Shown: positions 39,019 through 49,839, counted from the stretch's first letter. The stretch is 64,000 bases of DNA from Mesorhizobium koreense (GCF_031656215.1 NZ_CP134228.1:2437001-2501000); one strand, 5' to 3'. The notes: generated by a model not told the origin, from the letters alone. Program-made: numbers and translations.

Positions 39019-39957
39019 TCAGCGCCTTTCGGCTGATTCCGTTGCCCGGCGTGCGCGGGAGCGGAATATCCGGCCGTCGATGGTCACGAGGCCAAGCCCG
39101 ATCAGGACCATGCCGATGAGTTCATAGGTGTCGAGACCCTCGCCGAGGAAAAGGACGCCGAGCAGGATGGCGCTGACCGGCACGACCAGGGTGACGAGCG
39201 AGGTGTTCGTCGCCCCCGCCGAGGCGATAAGGTTGAAATAGAGGATGTAGGCCAGAGCCGTCGACAGGAGGCCCAATGCCGCCACGGAACTCCATGCCGC
39301 AGGGCTGGCCGCACCGATGCTGGACGCGCCGAGGCTGACGACCAGCGCCATGATGACGGCCGAGGCGGTCAATTGACCTGTCGCGACGACGTCGGAGGGC
39401 AGGGCGCGGAAGCGCCGCGCGAAGATGCTTGCCAGAGCATAGGAGACGGAAGCGCCGAGCGCGCAAAGCTGCGCCCACACCGGCGCTCCAAGGCCGGTAA
39501 GTGCTCCAGGTCCCACCATCACGGCCGTTCCCACTACCCCGAGCAGGATGCCGGCCAACCTGTTCGGCGTGATCTTCTCGTCGCTGGTCAGGAAATTGGC
39601 GGCGACGATCGTCCAGAACGGGGTCGTCGCGTTGAGGACCGCTGCCAAGCCCGCGCCGATCGCCGTCTGGCCGGAAAAGAGAAGCGAGAAGGGGATGACG
39701 TTGTTCAACAGCGCCAGCATGAGGAAACTGCCCGCGCGGGGAAGTGCCGGGCGAAAGGAAGCGCCGCGTGCAACGAGCCAGACATGCAGCGCTGCCGCCG
39801 CAATGAGAACGCGGTAGAATACCAGCGTCAGCGGCTCGATCTCGGCGACGGCAACGCGCGCGAAGAAGAAGGAGCCACCCCACAGGGCGCCGAGCAGGAT
39901 AAGCTGCGCCCAGTCGGCGGTGCTCATCGGCTTCGATGCTGGCTGCGGGACTTTCAT
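39019..39957 (-). CDS. EamA/DMT family transporter
   Basis: 312 residues with ten hydrophobic helices in two EamA repeats (first from LGALWGGSFFFARVAV, second from AQLCALGASVSYALASIFARRFR). Members export amino acids or other metabolites. The stop is near the window's short repeats; the gene diverges from the decarboxylase gene, and the pair may share a promoter region. Substrate unknown. Confidence 0.86.
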   Translation of the reverse strand: MKVPQPASKPMSTADWAQLILLGALWGGSFFFARVAVAEIEPLTLVFYRVLIAAAALHVWLVARGASFRPALPRAGSFLMLALLNNVIPFSLLFSGQTAIGAGLAAVLNATTPFWTIVAANFLTSDEKITPNRLAGILLGVVGTAVMVGPGALTGLGAPVWAQLCALGASVSYALASIFARRFRALPSDVVATGQLTASAVIMALVVSLGASSIGAASPAAWSSVAALGLLSTALAYILYFNLIASAGATNTSLVTLVVPVSAILLGVLFLGEGLDTYELIGMVLIGLGLVTIDGRIFRSRARRATESAERR

Positions 39958-40076
39958 GGCTGCTCCTCGAAAGCGCCATCGCTAGCCGAATGGAAGTCAT
40001 CGCGCCACCCGTTTTCCCTGGCCGGGTTTTTCCCGTATTCCATTGCTGCTAGGTTGCGCCGCATCAGGGAGCCTCA

Positions 40077-41297
40077 ATGCAGCGATTCGATACCGCCCGC
40101 GACGCCGCGCTGACCCTTCGCCCGGATCGGTCGGTCTATTGCTTCCGGCCGGAGGTGCTGAAGGCCGACGCGCGGCGCTTTACCGGCCTGTTTCCCGGCA
40201 AGACGGCCTATGCGGTCAAGACCAATGGCGAGGCGATGGTGCTCAAGGCCGTTTCCGAAGCCGGCATATCCGCCTTCGACGTGGCGTCACCGGCGGAATT
40301 CGCGGCCGTGCGCGCCGTCGCGCCCAACGCGGAGATGTTCTACATGCATCCGGTCAAGGCGCAGTCGGACATAAGGCTGGCGCTGGAGGCGTTCGGCATC
40401 CGCGTGATCGCGCTCGACCATGAGGACGAGATCGTCAAGCTGACGCGTGTGGTTAAGGCGCTCGACATCGACCCCGGCGTGGTCACCGTATTCGTGCGGC
40501 TGCACACCAAGGGCCACGCGGCATATGAGCTCTCCAAGAAATTCGGCGCCGGCCCGGCGCATGCGGTCGAATTGCTCCAGCGCCTCCATCGCAGCGGCTA
40601 CCGCGTCGGCATCTGCTTCCATGTCGGCAGCCAGATCGAGGATCCCGATACCTACGAGCGGGCGCTCGCCTCGGCCGACTGGGTGCGCAATCGCGCCGGC
40701 GTTCCGCTCGCCGCGCTCGATGTAGGCGGCGGGTTTCCCGCCGAATACGGGCACGACCCGAACCGCAAGGCGCCCCGGATGCCGTCGCTCGAAGGGATCA
40801 TGTCGCGGCTGAGGAGTGACCTCACCGAATACCAGTTCGACGATTTGCCGCTGGTCGCAGAGCCCGGGCGCGTCATTGTCGCGCGCGCGTTTTCGCTGAT
40901 CGTGAGGGTGCTGCTTCGCAAGGGCAGGCGGCTCTACATCAATGACGGCATCTGGTCCTCGCTTTCCGATAGCTGGACCGGCCGGATCACGCTGCCGGCA
41001 CGCTTCATTCCGGATCCGGCAATCCGCACACGCAACGGAGACGTCGGCAAGATCGCGGCGTTCCGGGTCTGCGGCGGCACCTGCGATTCGGTCGATATCC
41101 TGTCCCGACCGTTCTGGCTTCCAGAGACGGTCGATACCGGCGACTGGATCGAGATCGGCCATATCGGCGCCTATTCGATGGCGCTGCGCACCCATTTCAA
41201 CGGCTTCTATCCGGATACGTTCGTGGAGGTGGCGACACCCTTCGAGGAAGGCGGAGCGCCCGACAGCTTCGCCAGCCTGGAAACCATGGCCGACTGA
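40077..41297 (+). CDS. Fold-type III PLP decarboxylase (ornithine/diaminopimelate/arginine-type)
   Basis: 406 residues. The PLP lysine is K48 in AVKTN. HVGSQI (182-187), DVGGGFP (215-221), EPGR (262-265) and CGGTCDSVD (332-340, active-site C336) match eukaryote-like ornithine decarboxylase or lysine/ornithine decarboxylase. It would produce putrescine or cadaverine. The exact substrate is not fixed by these motifs. It begins at ATG 40077. Confidence 0.85.
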   Translation: MQRFDTARDAALTLRPDRSVYCFRPEVLKADARRFTGLFPGKTAYAVKTNGEAMVLKAVSEAGISAFDVASPAEFAAVRAVAPNAEMFYMHPVKAQSDIRLALEAFGIRVIALDHEDEIVKLTRVVKALDIDPGVVTVFVRLHTKGHAAYELSKKFGAGPAHAVELLQRLHRSGYRVGICFHVGSQIEDPDTYERALASADWVRNRAGVPLAALDVGGGFPAEYGHDPNRKAPRMPSLEGIMSRLRSDLTEYQFDDLPLVAEPGRVIVARAFSLIVRVLLRKGRRLYINDGIWSSLSDSWTGRITLPARFIPDPAIRTRNGDVGKIAAFRVCGGTCDSVDILSRPFWLPETVDTGDWIEIGHIGAYSMALRTHFNGFYPDTFVEVATPFEEGGAPDSFASLETMAD

Positions 41298-41436
41298 GGA
41301 AGCCGGCCGGCCGTTCGGGCCAACACGGCAAATTTACTGCTCCAGACAGCGGGCGCGCGGAACTTCAGGCGATCACGAATCGTTACGGTCTTTAACGACT
41401 GATAGAGGGGTGTCCGGTCGTTGAAAGGAGTTGACT

Positions 41437-41808
41437 ATGTCATACAATTCAGCACCCGCATCATATCTCTGGCCCAACTGGCTGACACTGATCCTTGCCG
41501 TCTGGCTGTTCGTCTCGCCCTGGATCCTCGGATTCAGCGGGACACCCGACCCCGCATGGAACGCCTGGATCGTCGGCGTGATCGTGGCGGTGGTTTCGGT
41601 CGTCGCGCTGGCGCAGGTGGCGCAGTGGGAAGACTGGGTCAACGTGGTCCTCGGCATCTGGCTGTTCATCTCGCCCTGGATCCTGCACTTCAGCGGCATG
41701 CAGCACGCCGCCATGAATGCCTGGATCGTCGGCATCCTGTTCTTCCTGATCGGGATCTGGGGGGTGGTCGCCGTCAGGCAGGTGGAAGCGATGCATCTGC
41801 AGCACTAG
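41437..41808 (+). CDS. SPW-repeat integral membrane protein
   Basis: 123 residues with four helices in two tandem SPW repeats: FVSPWILGFSG with AWNAWIVG, and FISPWILHFSG with AMNAWIVG. Function unknown; the family is widespread in stress-related small operons. ATG 41437 follows AAGGAG; the TTG at 41431 overlaps that site and is rejected. Confidence 0.85.
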   Translation: MSYNSAPASYLWPNWLTLILAVWLFVSPWILGFSGTPDPAWNAWIVGVIVAVVSVVALAQVAQWEDWVNVVLGIWLFISPWILHFSGMQHAAMNAWIVGILFFLIGIWGVVAVRQVEAMHLQH

Positions 41809-41814
41809 GACGAT

Positions 41815-41914
41815 TGTGCGTGGTTCGAGGCTCGCTTCACTCGCACCTCACCATGAGGAACTCAGGCGTAAACCGCCCTCATCCCGAGGTGTGAGCGAAG
41901 CGAGCCTTGAAGGA
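41815..41914. repeat. Paired short-gap copy of the CCTTCGAGG repeat
   Basis: GTGCGTGGTTCGAGGCTCGC starts the left arm; the right arm (41874-41914) is its approximate reverse complement. It overlaps up to the stop of the MltB-like gene. Confidence 0.65.
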
Positions 41915-43087
41915 TCAGAGTGCCGCGAGCAGCCTGGCGGTCGGCCAACCGTCGACCGGAAGGCCGAGTTCCTGCTGCATCGCGCGCACGGCTGCGCGCG
42001 TGCCCGACCCCAGGATGCCGTCGATCTTGCCGACATCGTGTCCTTTGGCATCGAGCTTCGTCTGCAACTGGCGCATATCCTCCGGTGACAGGCCCGGTTC
42101 AGGGTCGCGCTTGTCGTAAGCGGGCGCGCCGGCGAAGCGGGTCGCCAGATGCGCTGCCGTCAGCGTGTAGATGAAGGACTGGTTCCACTTCAGATAGACG
42201 TCGTAATTGTCGAAGACGAGGAAGGCCGGACCCTTGCGCCCCATCGGCAGCACGAGGCTTGCCGGGCTTTTGGTCTGGTCGAGCGCGCCGCCGCCACGAT
42301 CCGTCACACCCCAGGCCGCCCACTGGCTGATCGGAAGGCGCGTTTCGCGGCCGGTCTTTTCCCAGGGCATCTGCTCGGGAACGCGCACTTCCTCCATCCA
42401 GGGTTCGCCGGCCTTCCAGCCGAGCGATTGCAGGAAATGTGCGGTAGTCATGATCACGTCGGGAGCACTGGTGCGCAAATCGACGCGGCTGTCGCCGTCG
42501 CCGTCCACGCCCTGCGCGAGATAGTCCTTCGGCAGCATCTGTGTCTGGCCGATCTCGCCGGCCCATGCGCCGCGTACATCGGCGGGCACGGTGCCGTTGT
42601 CGATGAGCTTCAGGAGCGCGATCAGTTGCGGGCGGAAGAGATCGGGACGGCGGCAATCATGCGCCAGCGTCGCCAGCGCGTCGAGCGTGGAGAAATCGCC
42701 CTGCACGGCGCCGAAATCGGTCTCCAGCGCCCAGAAGGCGGTGACGACCGGGCCGGGAACACCGAACTCTTGTTCCGCGCGCTGGAACACGTCGGCATAT
42801 TTCTTCAAATTGATCTCGCCGTGCTTCAGCCGGTAAGCCGATTCCATGCGGCTGGAGAATTCGATGAAGGTCTGCGTGAAGACGCCCTGCGCGCGGTCGC
42901 TGGCGATGACGTTCATATTGACCTCGGCCTTGTCGAGGGCGGCGAGCCCACGCTCGCCAACTCCTTCGGAGGCCGCCTGCTTCTCCACCGCCGCTTTCCA
43001 GGCATCGAAATCGCCGCCGCATTGTTGTTGGGCGTGGGCCGTCGCCGGCAGCAGCGCGAGCGCCAGCAGAAGCGGATAAAATCTCAC
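41915..43087 (-). CDS. MltB-like lytic murein transglycosylase with peptidoglycan-binding tail
   Basis: 390 residues. Signal peptide (about 1-19, ending TAHA). MltB/RlpA-type domain with catalytic E122 in FWALETDFG, followed by RPQLIALLKLI and GEIGQTQMLPKDYL. The C-terminal 55 residues form a PG_binding_1 repeat (LQTKLDAKGHDVGKIDGILGSGTRAAVRAMQ). It cleaves murein strands in the periplasm. The 13-base gap to the upstream GH25 gene, both minus, suggests a shared transcript. Confidence 0.9.
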   Translation of the reverse strand: MRFYPLLLALALLPATAHAQQQCGGDFDAWKAAVEKQAASEGVGERGLAALDKAEVNMNVIASDRAQGVFTQTFIEFSSRMESAYRLKHGEINLKKYADVFQRAEQEFGVPGPVVTAFWALETDFGAVQGDFSTLDALATLAHDCRRPDLFRPQLIALLKLIDNGTVPADVRGAWAGEIGQTQMLPKDYLAQGVDGDGDSRVDLRTSAPDVIMTTAHFLQSLGWKAGEPWMEEVRVPEQMPWEKTGRETRLPISQWAAWGVTDRGGGALDQTKSPASLVLPMGRKGPAFLVFDNYDVYLKWNQSFIYTLTAAHLATRFAGAPAYDKRDPEPGLSPEDMRQLQTKLDAKGHDVGKIDGILGSGTRAAVRAMQQELGLPVDGWPTARLLAAL

Positions 43088-43100
43088 GTCGGAAACTCCC

Positions 43101-43874
43101 TCATGTGGTATTCGCGGTCAGCCATTTGCGCCAGTCGCCCGTATCGCCGTTGAACGTATTTAGATCGGCATCGCCCTTTATGCCGGGCACGATGCCGGTG
43201 CCGGTGTATTGCCAGAAAGTCCAGGGCAGGCCACGATATTTGTCGTCCGGATGGCCGGCCACCGAGCGCAGCCAGAACGGATAGCCCCGGATCCTCGCCA
43301 AATCATTATCCTCGAAGAAATCGATAGTCGTGTAGATGATCGGCTTCTTGCCGTAATGTCTGGTAACGGCGTCGAGAAAGACCCTCATCTCGGCGCGTAC
43401 CGTCTCGGGATCAGGGCGGAGCTTGCAGGTGGGAGAGGCCGGGTTCCATTCCATGTCGAGAACGGGCGGCAGGGAGGATCGTTCCTTGGGCACGTGGTTG
43501 ATGTACCAGGCGGCCTGTTCGATCGCGGGCCGGCAGAAATAGTAGAAATGATAGGCGCCGCGTGGAATGCCGGCGCGCCGCGCGCCGCGCCAGTTCTCGT
43601 CGAAACGCTCGTCGACGCGGTCGCCGCCCTCCGTGGCCTTGATGAAGGCGAAGGCGAGGCCCTCGCTCTTCAACTTCGGCCAATCGACCGCGTTCTGATA
43701 TTTCGCGACGTCGGTGCCGTGGACGGCGTAGCTCCACGGGGTACGCGATTTCCACTGATGCGGGTCGCGGTCGCGGAAGCGCGGTCCCGGCCCGGCGATT
43801 TCGCCGAAATCATAGGAGATCGACGTACAGGCGGCGAGCACCAGCAACAGGGACAGGACCGCGAGACGGCGCAT
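43101..43874 (-). CDS. Lipoprotein glycoside hydrolase family 25 (lysozyme-like)
   Basis: 257 residues. Lipobox LAAC (C16). The GH25 barrel shows GTDVAKYQ with D55, FAFIKATEG, FDENWRGARRAGIPRGAYHFYYF, and the catalytic DxE in PPVLDMEW (D140, E142). It would hydrolyse MurNAc-GlcNAc bonds from the outer or inner membrane face. The frame back to 43913 is rejected because the lipoprotein signal starts at MRRLAVL (43874). Confidence 0.87.
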   Translation of the reverse strand: MRRLAVLSLLLVLAACTSISYDFGEIAGPGPRFRDRDPHQWKSRTPWSYAVHGTDVAKYQNAVDWPKLKSEGLAFAFIKATEGGDRVDERFDENWRGARRAGIPRGAYHFYYFCRPAIEQAAWYINHVPKERSSLPPVLDMEWNPASPTCKLRPDPETVRAEMRVFLDAVTRHYGKKPIIYTTIDFFEDNDLARIRGYPFWLRSVAGHPDDKYRGLPWTFWQYTGTGIVPGIKGDADLNTFNGDTGDWRKWLTANTT

Positions 43875-44073
43875 CGCTTCTCCAGGCGCTTCGGGGATCG
43901 CTGACGCTCTCATACCGCGGTGCCGGTAAGCGATCCGATAACGGGCGGCGGGCCGCAGGACGAAAGCGGTTGATTTATGCCCTTGGCCGCCCGACAGTCG
44001 AGAAAGACGAACCGGGCCGGCAAGTCAATGGTCCGTTGGGGACCAATCGAGGGTAAGCAGGGACAGGGTTTAC

Positions 44074-45450
44074 GTGCGAGCGCTGACCAGGATCGTGAAG
44101 TGGCTCGCCGGGCTAGTCGCGCTCACCGTCGTTGCGGCGGCCGTTTGGCTCGCGGCGTTCCCGCCTGATCTCCTGCGCGTCGGTGCCGGCTATGCAGCGA
44201 AGATCGTCTGTTCGAACGTGTTCATTGCCGGCCGCGATCCGGAAGAAGTGCTGGCGGTGGATGTCCAGGCGCCCGGCAATCCGCTGCTCAAATTCTTCGA
44301 TGTCGAAGTCGATAGGAAGGCCGGGACCGTGAAGGCTTCCTTCCTTGGCGCCTTCGCCGCCAACGAGGCCGTCGCCCGGCCGGGGCTCGGCTGCGCGCTT
44401 GTGCCGGACGGCGACATCGCCGCGGCAAGGAAGTTCACGACCACGGAACCACCGCAACCCAAGGTTTCCGCCGATCTCTGGCCGGACGGCGAGCGGGTCG
44501 AGCCGTCGCAGGATCCGGTTATCGCGAAGCTGCTCGATGACGCCGGCCTCATCGGGCCCGGCATGCGGGCGGTGGTCGTGGTGAAGGACGGCCGCATCAT
44601 CGGCGAGCGCTATGGCGAAGGCTTCGCGGCCGATACGCCGCTCATCGGCTGGTCGATGTCGAAGACCGTCAATGTCGCTATCCTTGGAACGGTCCTCGGC
44701 GCCGGCAAGCTTTCGCTCGACCGGAAGAACCTTTTCCCGGAATGGGCCGGCGACGAACGCAGGAACATTTCGGTCGCCGAACTGATGGCGATGGAGAGCG
44801 GCCTTGCCTTCAACGAGGATTACGGCACCGTCTCCGACGTCACCCGCATGCTCTATCTCGAGCCGGACATGGCGAAATTCGCCGCCTCCAAGCCGCTGGT
44901 AGCGGCGATCGGCACGAAATTCAGCTATTCGACCGGCACCAGCGTCATGCTGGCGCGGTTGTGGCAGAACGCCGTCGGCGACGAGGCCGCCTCGCTCGCC
45001 TATCCGCGTAAGGCGCTGTTCGAGCCGCTCGGCATGCAAAGCGCAGTCCTCGAGGCCGACGAGAGCGGCACGCTGACCGGCGCGTCCTACCTCTACGCGA
45101 CGGCGCATGACTGGGCGCGGTTCGGCCAGTTCCTGTTGCAGGACGGCGTGTGGAACGGCAAGCGCATCCTGCCCGAGGGCTTCGTCACCATGATGCACGA
45201 GCCGGCCGCGGCCCCGAACGGTGTCTACGGCAAGGGCGAAGTGTGGCTGGAAGGGCCCGAAGACAAGAAGGGCGATGGTGTTGCCAGAGGCGTGCCGGAA
45301 GGAACCTACTGGCTCCAAGGTCATGACGGGCAGACGGTCGCCATCGTCCCTTCGAAGCGGATGGTGGTGGTGAGGATGGGGCTGACGCCGGCCTGGCTCG
45401 ATTACCGGCCGCAGAAGCTTGTCGCAGCGCTGGCGAAGGCGGTGGAGTAG
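44074..45450 (+). CDS. Serine hydrolase (class C beta-lactamase/PBP-like)
   Basis: 458 residues, one N-terminal membrane anchor (about 8-29). Beta-lactamase-like domain with SxxK as SMSK (194-197), the YxN-like FSYSTG (YST 285-287) and HDG near 423 in place of KTG. An N-terminal region (30-130) of unknown kind precedes it. Likely an esterase or D-Ala-peptidase-like enzyme in the periplasm; substrate unknown. Starts at GTG 44074. Confidence 0.8.
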   Translation: MRALTRIVKWLAGLVALTVVAAAVWLAAFPPDLLRVGAGYAAKIVCSNVFIAGRDPEEVLAVDVQAPGNPLLKFFDVEVDRKAGTVKASFLGAFAANEAVARPGLGCALVPDGDIAAARKFTTTEPPQPKVSADLWPDGERVEPSQDPVIAKLLDDAGLIGPGMRAVVVVKDGRIIGERYGEGFAADTPLIGWSMSKTVNVAILGTVLGAGKLSLDRKNLFPEWAGDERRNISVAELMAMESGLAFNEDYGTVSDVTRMLYLEPDMAKFAASKPLVAAIGTKFSYSTGTSVMLARLWQNAVGDEAASLAYPRKALFEPLGMQSAVLEADESGTLTGASYLYATAHDWARFGQFLLQDGVWNGKRILPEGFVTMMHEPAAAPNGVYGKGEVWLEGPEDKKGDGVARGVPEGTYWLQGHDGQTVAIVPSKRMVVVRMGLTPAWLDYRPQKLVAALAKAVE

Positions 45451-45469
45451 GACTTTGATTTGCCGTGCC

Positions 45470-45653
45470 GTGCGTCCTTCGAGGCTCGCTCCGCTCGCAC
45501 CTCAGGATGAGGGAGGTCGGTGCCCCCTTTCCGGCGCTAAATTCCGAGAGACTTCAGGGTGCGGTACGTTGATCGCAACGCCTCAGACTTAAAATGCCGT
45601 CACAGACCTCCCTCATCCTGAGGTGCGAGCGGAGCGAGCCTCGAAGGACGCAC
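45470..45653. repeat. Inverted repeat with two perfect 49-bp arms
   Basis: Left arm 45470-45518 begins GTGCGTCCTTCGAGG and ends GAGGGAGGTC; right arm 45605-45653 is its exact reverse complement (49 of 49). The 86-base centre has no coding frame. Same family as 31489, 41815 and 38413. Between the serine hydrolase and oxoprolinase genes. Confidence 0.85.
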
Positions 45654-45684
45654 TGAAACATTTATAGCCATAGGGAATTCCTGC

Positions 45685-48600
45685 CTACGCCTTCCCGAAT
45701 CCTCCCGATGTCGGCGTGGTGACGATAACCGCCTCGCCGGCTTCGAGAACGGTCTGGTCGCAGGCCTTCAGCGTCTCGACCGTGCCGTCGAGGCGGCGCA
45801 CCTCGGTCTTGCCGGCCTCGCCGTGGCCGCCGCCCTCTATGCCTTCTGGCGGGCGGTTGCGGTGCGATGAGAGGATGGCGCATTCCATCTTTTCGAGGAA
45901 GCGGACGGTGCGGCGCGTGCCGTCGCCCGCGTGCCACTTGCCCTTGCCGCCGGAGCCCTCGCGGATATGGAAATCCTCGAGCAACACGGGAAAGCGCAGT
46001 TCCAGGATTTCCGGGTCGGTCAGGCGCGAGTTGGTCATATGGGTGTGGACCCCCGACGTGCCGTTGAAGCCGTGCCCGTCATTCATGCGGCCGGCCGGCG
46101 AGCCCGAGCAGATCGTCTCGTAATACTGATATTTTTCATTGCCGTAGGTGAGGTTGTTCATGGTGCCTTGCGCATTCGCCAGCGCACCCATGGCGCCGAA
46201 CATCGCATTGGTGACGTGCTGCGAGGTCTCGACATTGCCGGCCACGACGGCCGCCGGGTAGGCGGGACGCAGCATGCAGCCATCGGGGATGATGATATTG
46301 ATCGGCCTCAGGCATCCCGCATTCATCGGGATCGAGCCTTCCACCATGACGCGGAAGGCGTAGAGAACCGCCGCCCGCGCCACCGGTTCCGGCGCGTTGA
46401 AATTGTTCTTCATCACCGGCGAGGTGCCGGTGAAATCGACAGTTGCCTCCCGCTTCTCGCGATCGACCGTTATCTTCACCTTGATCACCTGGCCGGTATC
46501 GGTCGCATATTCGTATTCGGAACTGTCCGGCAGACGCTCCAGCACGCGGCGCACGCTCTCGGCCGCATTGTCCTGCACGTGGCCCATATAGGCTTCCACC
46601 ACGTCGAGCCCGAAATGCACGACCATTTTCCGGAGTTCGGCCACGCCCTTTTCGTTGGCGGCGATCTGCGCCTTGAGATCGGCGATGTTCTGGACCGGGT
46701 TGCGGGCAGGGTAGGGGTGGTTCGTGAGAAGGTCGTGTAACTCCTTCTCACGGAAGCGGCCGCGTTCGACGAGCCGGAAATTGTCGATCAGCACCCCTTC
46801 CTCGTCCACCGTGGTGGCAAGTGGCGTCATCGAGCCCGGCGCCGTGCCGCCGACATCGGCGTGGTGTCCGCGCGAGGCGGTATAGAACAGGATTTCCTTC
46901 CCGGCCGCATCGAAGACCGGCGTCACCACCGTGATGTCGGGAAGATGCGTGCCGCCGTTATACGGCGCGTTCAGCGCGAAGACGTCGCCGGGATGGATGT
47001 CGCCTTCGTTCAGCCGGATGATGGCCTCGACCGAGCGATCCATCGAGCCGAGATGCACCGGCATATGCGGCGCGTTCGCCACCAGAGCACCGTCGCGATC
47101 GAACACCGCGCAGGAGAAATCGAGCCGCTCCTTGATGTTGACGGAATAGGCGGTGTTCTGCAGCGTCACGCCCATCTGCTCGGCGATCGACATGAAGAGG
47201 TTGTTGAAGACCTCCAGCATCACCGGGTCCGCTTCGGTGCCGAGCGCCGCCTGCCGCCGCTTCTTCTCGATCCGGCGCAGAAGCACGTGATCCTTTGTTG
47301 TGATCTCCGCCTGCCAGCCGGGCTCGACGACGATCGTCTGGTGGCCCTCGATGATGAGCGCCGGGCCGGTGACGTGATTGCCGGCGGAAAGGTCGGCGCG
47401 GCGGAAGATGCCGGCCTCGCGGTTCCCGCCTTCGGTGAAGAGGGCGCGTTTCTCGACCGGTTTCGGTTCCGCGCCGACACTCGGTTGGTCGCTCTCGTCG
47501 CGGCCGTGCTCGCGGCTATCGGTTCCTTCGACGCCGACAGCCTCGACCACCATCGGCTTGTCGTCGTAGATGAAGCCGAACTGTGCCTTGTGCGCCGTCT
47601 CGAAGGCTTTTTTCGCCTCCGTGATCGAACCGTGATCGAAGCCGACGGGTAGCGAACTGTCGGTGCCGTCGTAGCGGATGTGCAGGACGGCATGCTCCGC
47701 CACGTCCGTCTTCTCGATGCCCTGGCCGTCGAGTTCGGCAAGTACCTGGCTGCCGAGATCGGCGATCATTTCCCGAATGGCTGGAAGCGAGGCGTCCGCA
47801 AGCGGCTTCAGGAGCGCCTGTTGGCGCGAGGCCGACACGACGGCGAGCCCGATGCCGTAGGCGGAAAGCAGGCCGGAGAAGGGATGGATCAACACCGTCT
47901 CCATGCCGAGCGCATCGGCCACGAGGCAGGCGTGCTGGCCGCCCGCGCCGCCGAAGCAGTTCAGGAGATAGCGCGTCACGTCGTAGCCGCGCTGCACCGA
48001 GATCTTCTTGATGGCGTTGGCCATGTTCTCGACGGCGATGGTGATGAAGCCTTCGGCCACGGATTCCGGCGAGCGGCCGTCGCCGATCTCTTCGGCCAGC
48101 TTGCGGAACTTTTCCTCCACGATCTTCCTGTCGAGAGGCTGGTCCTGGTTCGGGCCGAAGATCGAGGGGAAGAAGTCGGGTTGCAGCTTTCCGAGCATCA
48201 GGTTCGCGTCGGTGACGGCCAGCGGTCCGCCGCGACGGTAACAGGCGGGACCGGGATTGGCGCCTGCCGAATCCGGGCCGGCCTGGAAGCGTCCGTCCTC
48301 GTAATGCAGTATCGAGCCGCCGCCGGCGGCAACCGTGTGGATGCGCATCATCGGCGCGCGCACGCGCACGCCGGCGACCTCAGTATCGAAGGCGCGCTCG
48401 TATTCGCCGTCATAATGGGCGACGTCGGTCGAGGTGCCGCCCATGTCGAAGCCGATCACCTGGTCGAAGCCGGCGAGCCTTGCCGTCTCGACCATGCCGA
48501 CAACGCCGCCGGCCGGGCCGGACAGAAGAGCGTCCTTGCCCTGGAACATATCGGCGGCGGTGAGCCCGCCCGACGACATCATGAACATCAGTCTCGGGCT

Positions 48601-49389
48601 CACGGCCGCACCGCCCTTCGGGCTGGCCTCCGCTGGGGCGGCCTGACCGGCCGACGTCCGGTTGGACTTGCGGCCTTCGGCCGATACTTTGCCTACGCCC
48701 AGTTCCTCCGCCACACGCTGCACATATCTCGACAGGATCGGTGAGAGATAGGCGTCGACAACGGTGGTGTCGCCGCGGCCGACCAGCTTGATCAGCGGCG
48801 ATGTCTTATGGCTGACCGAAATCTGCGTGAAGCCGACCTCCTTGCACAGAAGCTCGGCCTCGACCTCATGGTCGGCGAATTTCCAGGCATGCATGAAGAC
48901 GATCGCCACTGCATCGATACCGTCGCGCTTTGCGGCTTCGATGGCCGCGCGGGCGCTTTTGAGATCGAGGGCCTTTTCGACCGTTCCATCGGCACGCACG
49001 CGCTCGTCGATCTCGATGACGCGCTCGTAGAGCTGTTCGGGAAGGATGATCTCCTTGGCGAAGATGTCGGGCCGAGCCTGATAGGCGATCCGGAGCGCGT
49101 CGCGGAAGCCACGCGTGATGAGAAGCGCGACGCGGTCGCCCTTACGCTCCAGAAGCGCGTTGGTTGCAACCGTCGTGCCCATCTTGATGTCGCGGATCTG
49201 GTCCGAGGGGATCGATTCGCCTGCCGCGACGCCGAGCAGGTCGCGGATACCCTGGATGGCGGCGTCGCGATAGGCTTCCGGATTTTCGGAAAGCAGCTTG
49301 CGCGGATGCAGCCCGCCTTCGGGATCGCGGCCGATCACGTCGGTGAAGGTGCCGCCCCGATCGATCCAGAAATCCCAGCGTCCGCCCAT
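45685..49389 (-). CDS. Fused hydantoinase A/B (5-oxoprolinase) protein
   Basis: 1234 residues, one chain. HyuA half (about 1-700) starts [22 protein letters not shown], the ATP-binding actin/HSP70-like phosphate loop, with [17 protein letters not shown] and [14 protein letters not shown]. HyuB half (about 730-1234) starts [18 protein letters not shown] and includes [29 protein letters not shown]. Such fusions are 5-oxoprolinases, which hydrolyse 5-oxo-L-proline to glutamate with ATP; hydantoinase/acetophenone carboxylase activity is the main alternative. The gene stands alone; its stop is 31 bases beyond the repeat. Confidence 0.88.
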   Translation of the reverse strand: MGGRWDFWIDRGGTFTDVIGRDPEGGLHPRKLLSENPEAYRDAAIQGIRDLLGVAAGESIPSDQIRDIKMGTTVATNALLERKGDRVALLITRGFRDALRIAYQARPDIFAKEIILPEQLYERVIEIDERVRADGTVEKALDLKSARAAIEAAKRDGIDAVAIVFMHAWKFADHEVEAELLCKEVGFTQISVSHKTSPLIKLVGRGDTTVVDAYLSPILSRYVQRVAEELGVGKVSAEGRKSNRTSAGQAAPAEASPKGGAAVSPRLMFMMSSGGLTAADMFQGKDALLSGPAGGVVGMVETARLAGFDQVIGFDMGGTSTDVAHYDGEYERAFDTEVAGVRVRAPMMRIHTVAAGGGSILHYEDGRFQAGPDSAGANPGPACYRRGGPLAVTDANLMLGKLQPDFFPSIFGPNQDQPLDRKIVEEKFRKLAEEIGDGRSPESVAEGFITIAVENMANAIKKISVQRGYDVTRYLLNCFGGAGGQHACLVADALGMETVLIHPFSGLLSAYGIGLAVVSASRQQALLKPLADASLPAIREMIADLGSQVLAELDGQGIEKTDVAEHAVLHIRYDGTDSSLPVGFDHGSITEAKKAFETAHKAQFGFIYDDKPMVVEAVGVEGTDSREHGRDESDQPSVGAEPKPVEKRALFTEGGNREAGIFRRADLSAGNHVTGPALIIEGHQTIVVEPGWQAEITTKDHVLLRRIEKKRRQAALGTEADPVMLEVFNNLFMSIAEQMGVTLQNTAYSVNIKERLDFSCAVFDRDGALVANAPHMPVHLGSMDRSVEAIIRLNEGDIHPGDVFALNAPYNGGTHLPDITVVTPVFDAAGKEILFYTASRGHHADVGGTAPGSMTPLATTVDEEGVLIDNFRLVERGRFREKELHDLLTNHPYPARNPVQNIADLKAQIAANEKGVAELRKMVVHFGLDVVEAYMGHVQDNAAESVRRVLERLPDSSEYEYATDTGQVIKVKITVDREKREATVDFTGTSPVMKNNFNAPEPVARAAVLYAFRVMVEGSIPMNAGCLRPINIIIPDGCMLRPAYPAAVVAGNVETSQHVTNAMFGAMGALANAQGTMNNLTYGNEKYQYYETICSGSPAGRMNDGHGFNGTSGVHTHMTNSRLTDPEILELRFPVLLEDFHIREGSGGKGKWHAGDGTRRTVRFLEKMECAILSSHRNRPPEGIEGGGHGEAGKTEVRRLDGTVETLKACDQTVLEAGEAVIVTTPTSGGFGKA

Positions 49390-49590
49390 TTATCCGCTCC
49401 GCTCGACACTATTCGATCCGGTCTCTAAAGCCGAAATCTCTCGCGGGCAATGTCGAAGTCGGTTGCGGGCGCTTGCGCGCGGCGAAGCTGTAACAGGCGG
49501 TAACCCAATGTGACGAAACGAAAATAAGGTGCAGCCATTATCCTGCTGACGCTCGGGGGTGACCGGGCGAGCTTCGAAAGGAGAAGGACA

Positions 49591-49839
49591 ATGAAAAAGA
49601 TCATTCTTGCGTCCGTTTCGGCGATCGCTTTGCTGGGCCTTGCGGCATGCAACGACAATGGTGGTACGGACAACCAGACGACGCAGAGCACTACCCCGCC
49701 TGCGACGACTGCTCCGGCCGCTCCGTCGACCGACAACACCATGAAGCCGGCCCCGACGACGCCTCAGGCGGCTCCGTCCGACAATTCCGGCACGACCACG
49801 ACGGCGCCTTCGACCGATACGTCGAAGCCCGCGCAATAA
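49591..49839 (+). CDS. Small lipoprotein with Thr/Pro-rich body
   Basis: 82 residues. Lipobox LLGLAAC (C20). The mature part is a low-complexity Thr/Pro/Ala/Ser stretch, with no domain, so a disordered outer-membrane lipoprotein is likely. GAAAGGAG precedes the ATG. A terminator follows. Confidence 0.75.
   Translation: MKKIILASVSAIALLGLAACNDNGGTDNQTTQSTTPPATTAPAAPSTDNTMKPAPTTPQAAPSDNSGTTTTAPSTDTSKPAQ

Noticed and set aside
45470-45653. CRISPR array
   Set aside because: The repeats are inverted and only paired, with no direct repeat-spacer series; no cas genes in the window.
45931-48744. Long plus-strand frames opposite the oxoprolinase
   Set aside because: Same shadow effect; the minus-strand protein has full family motifs.
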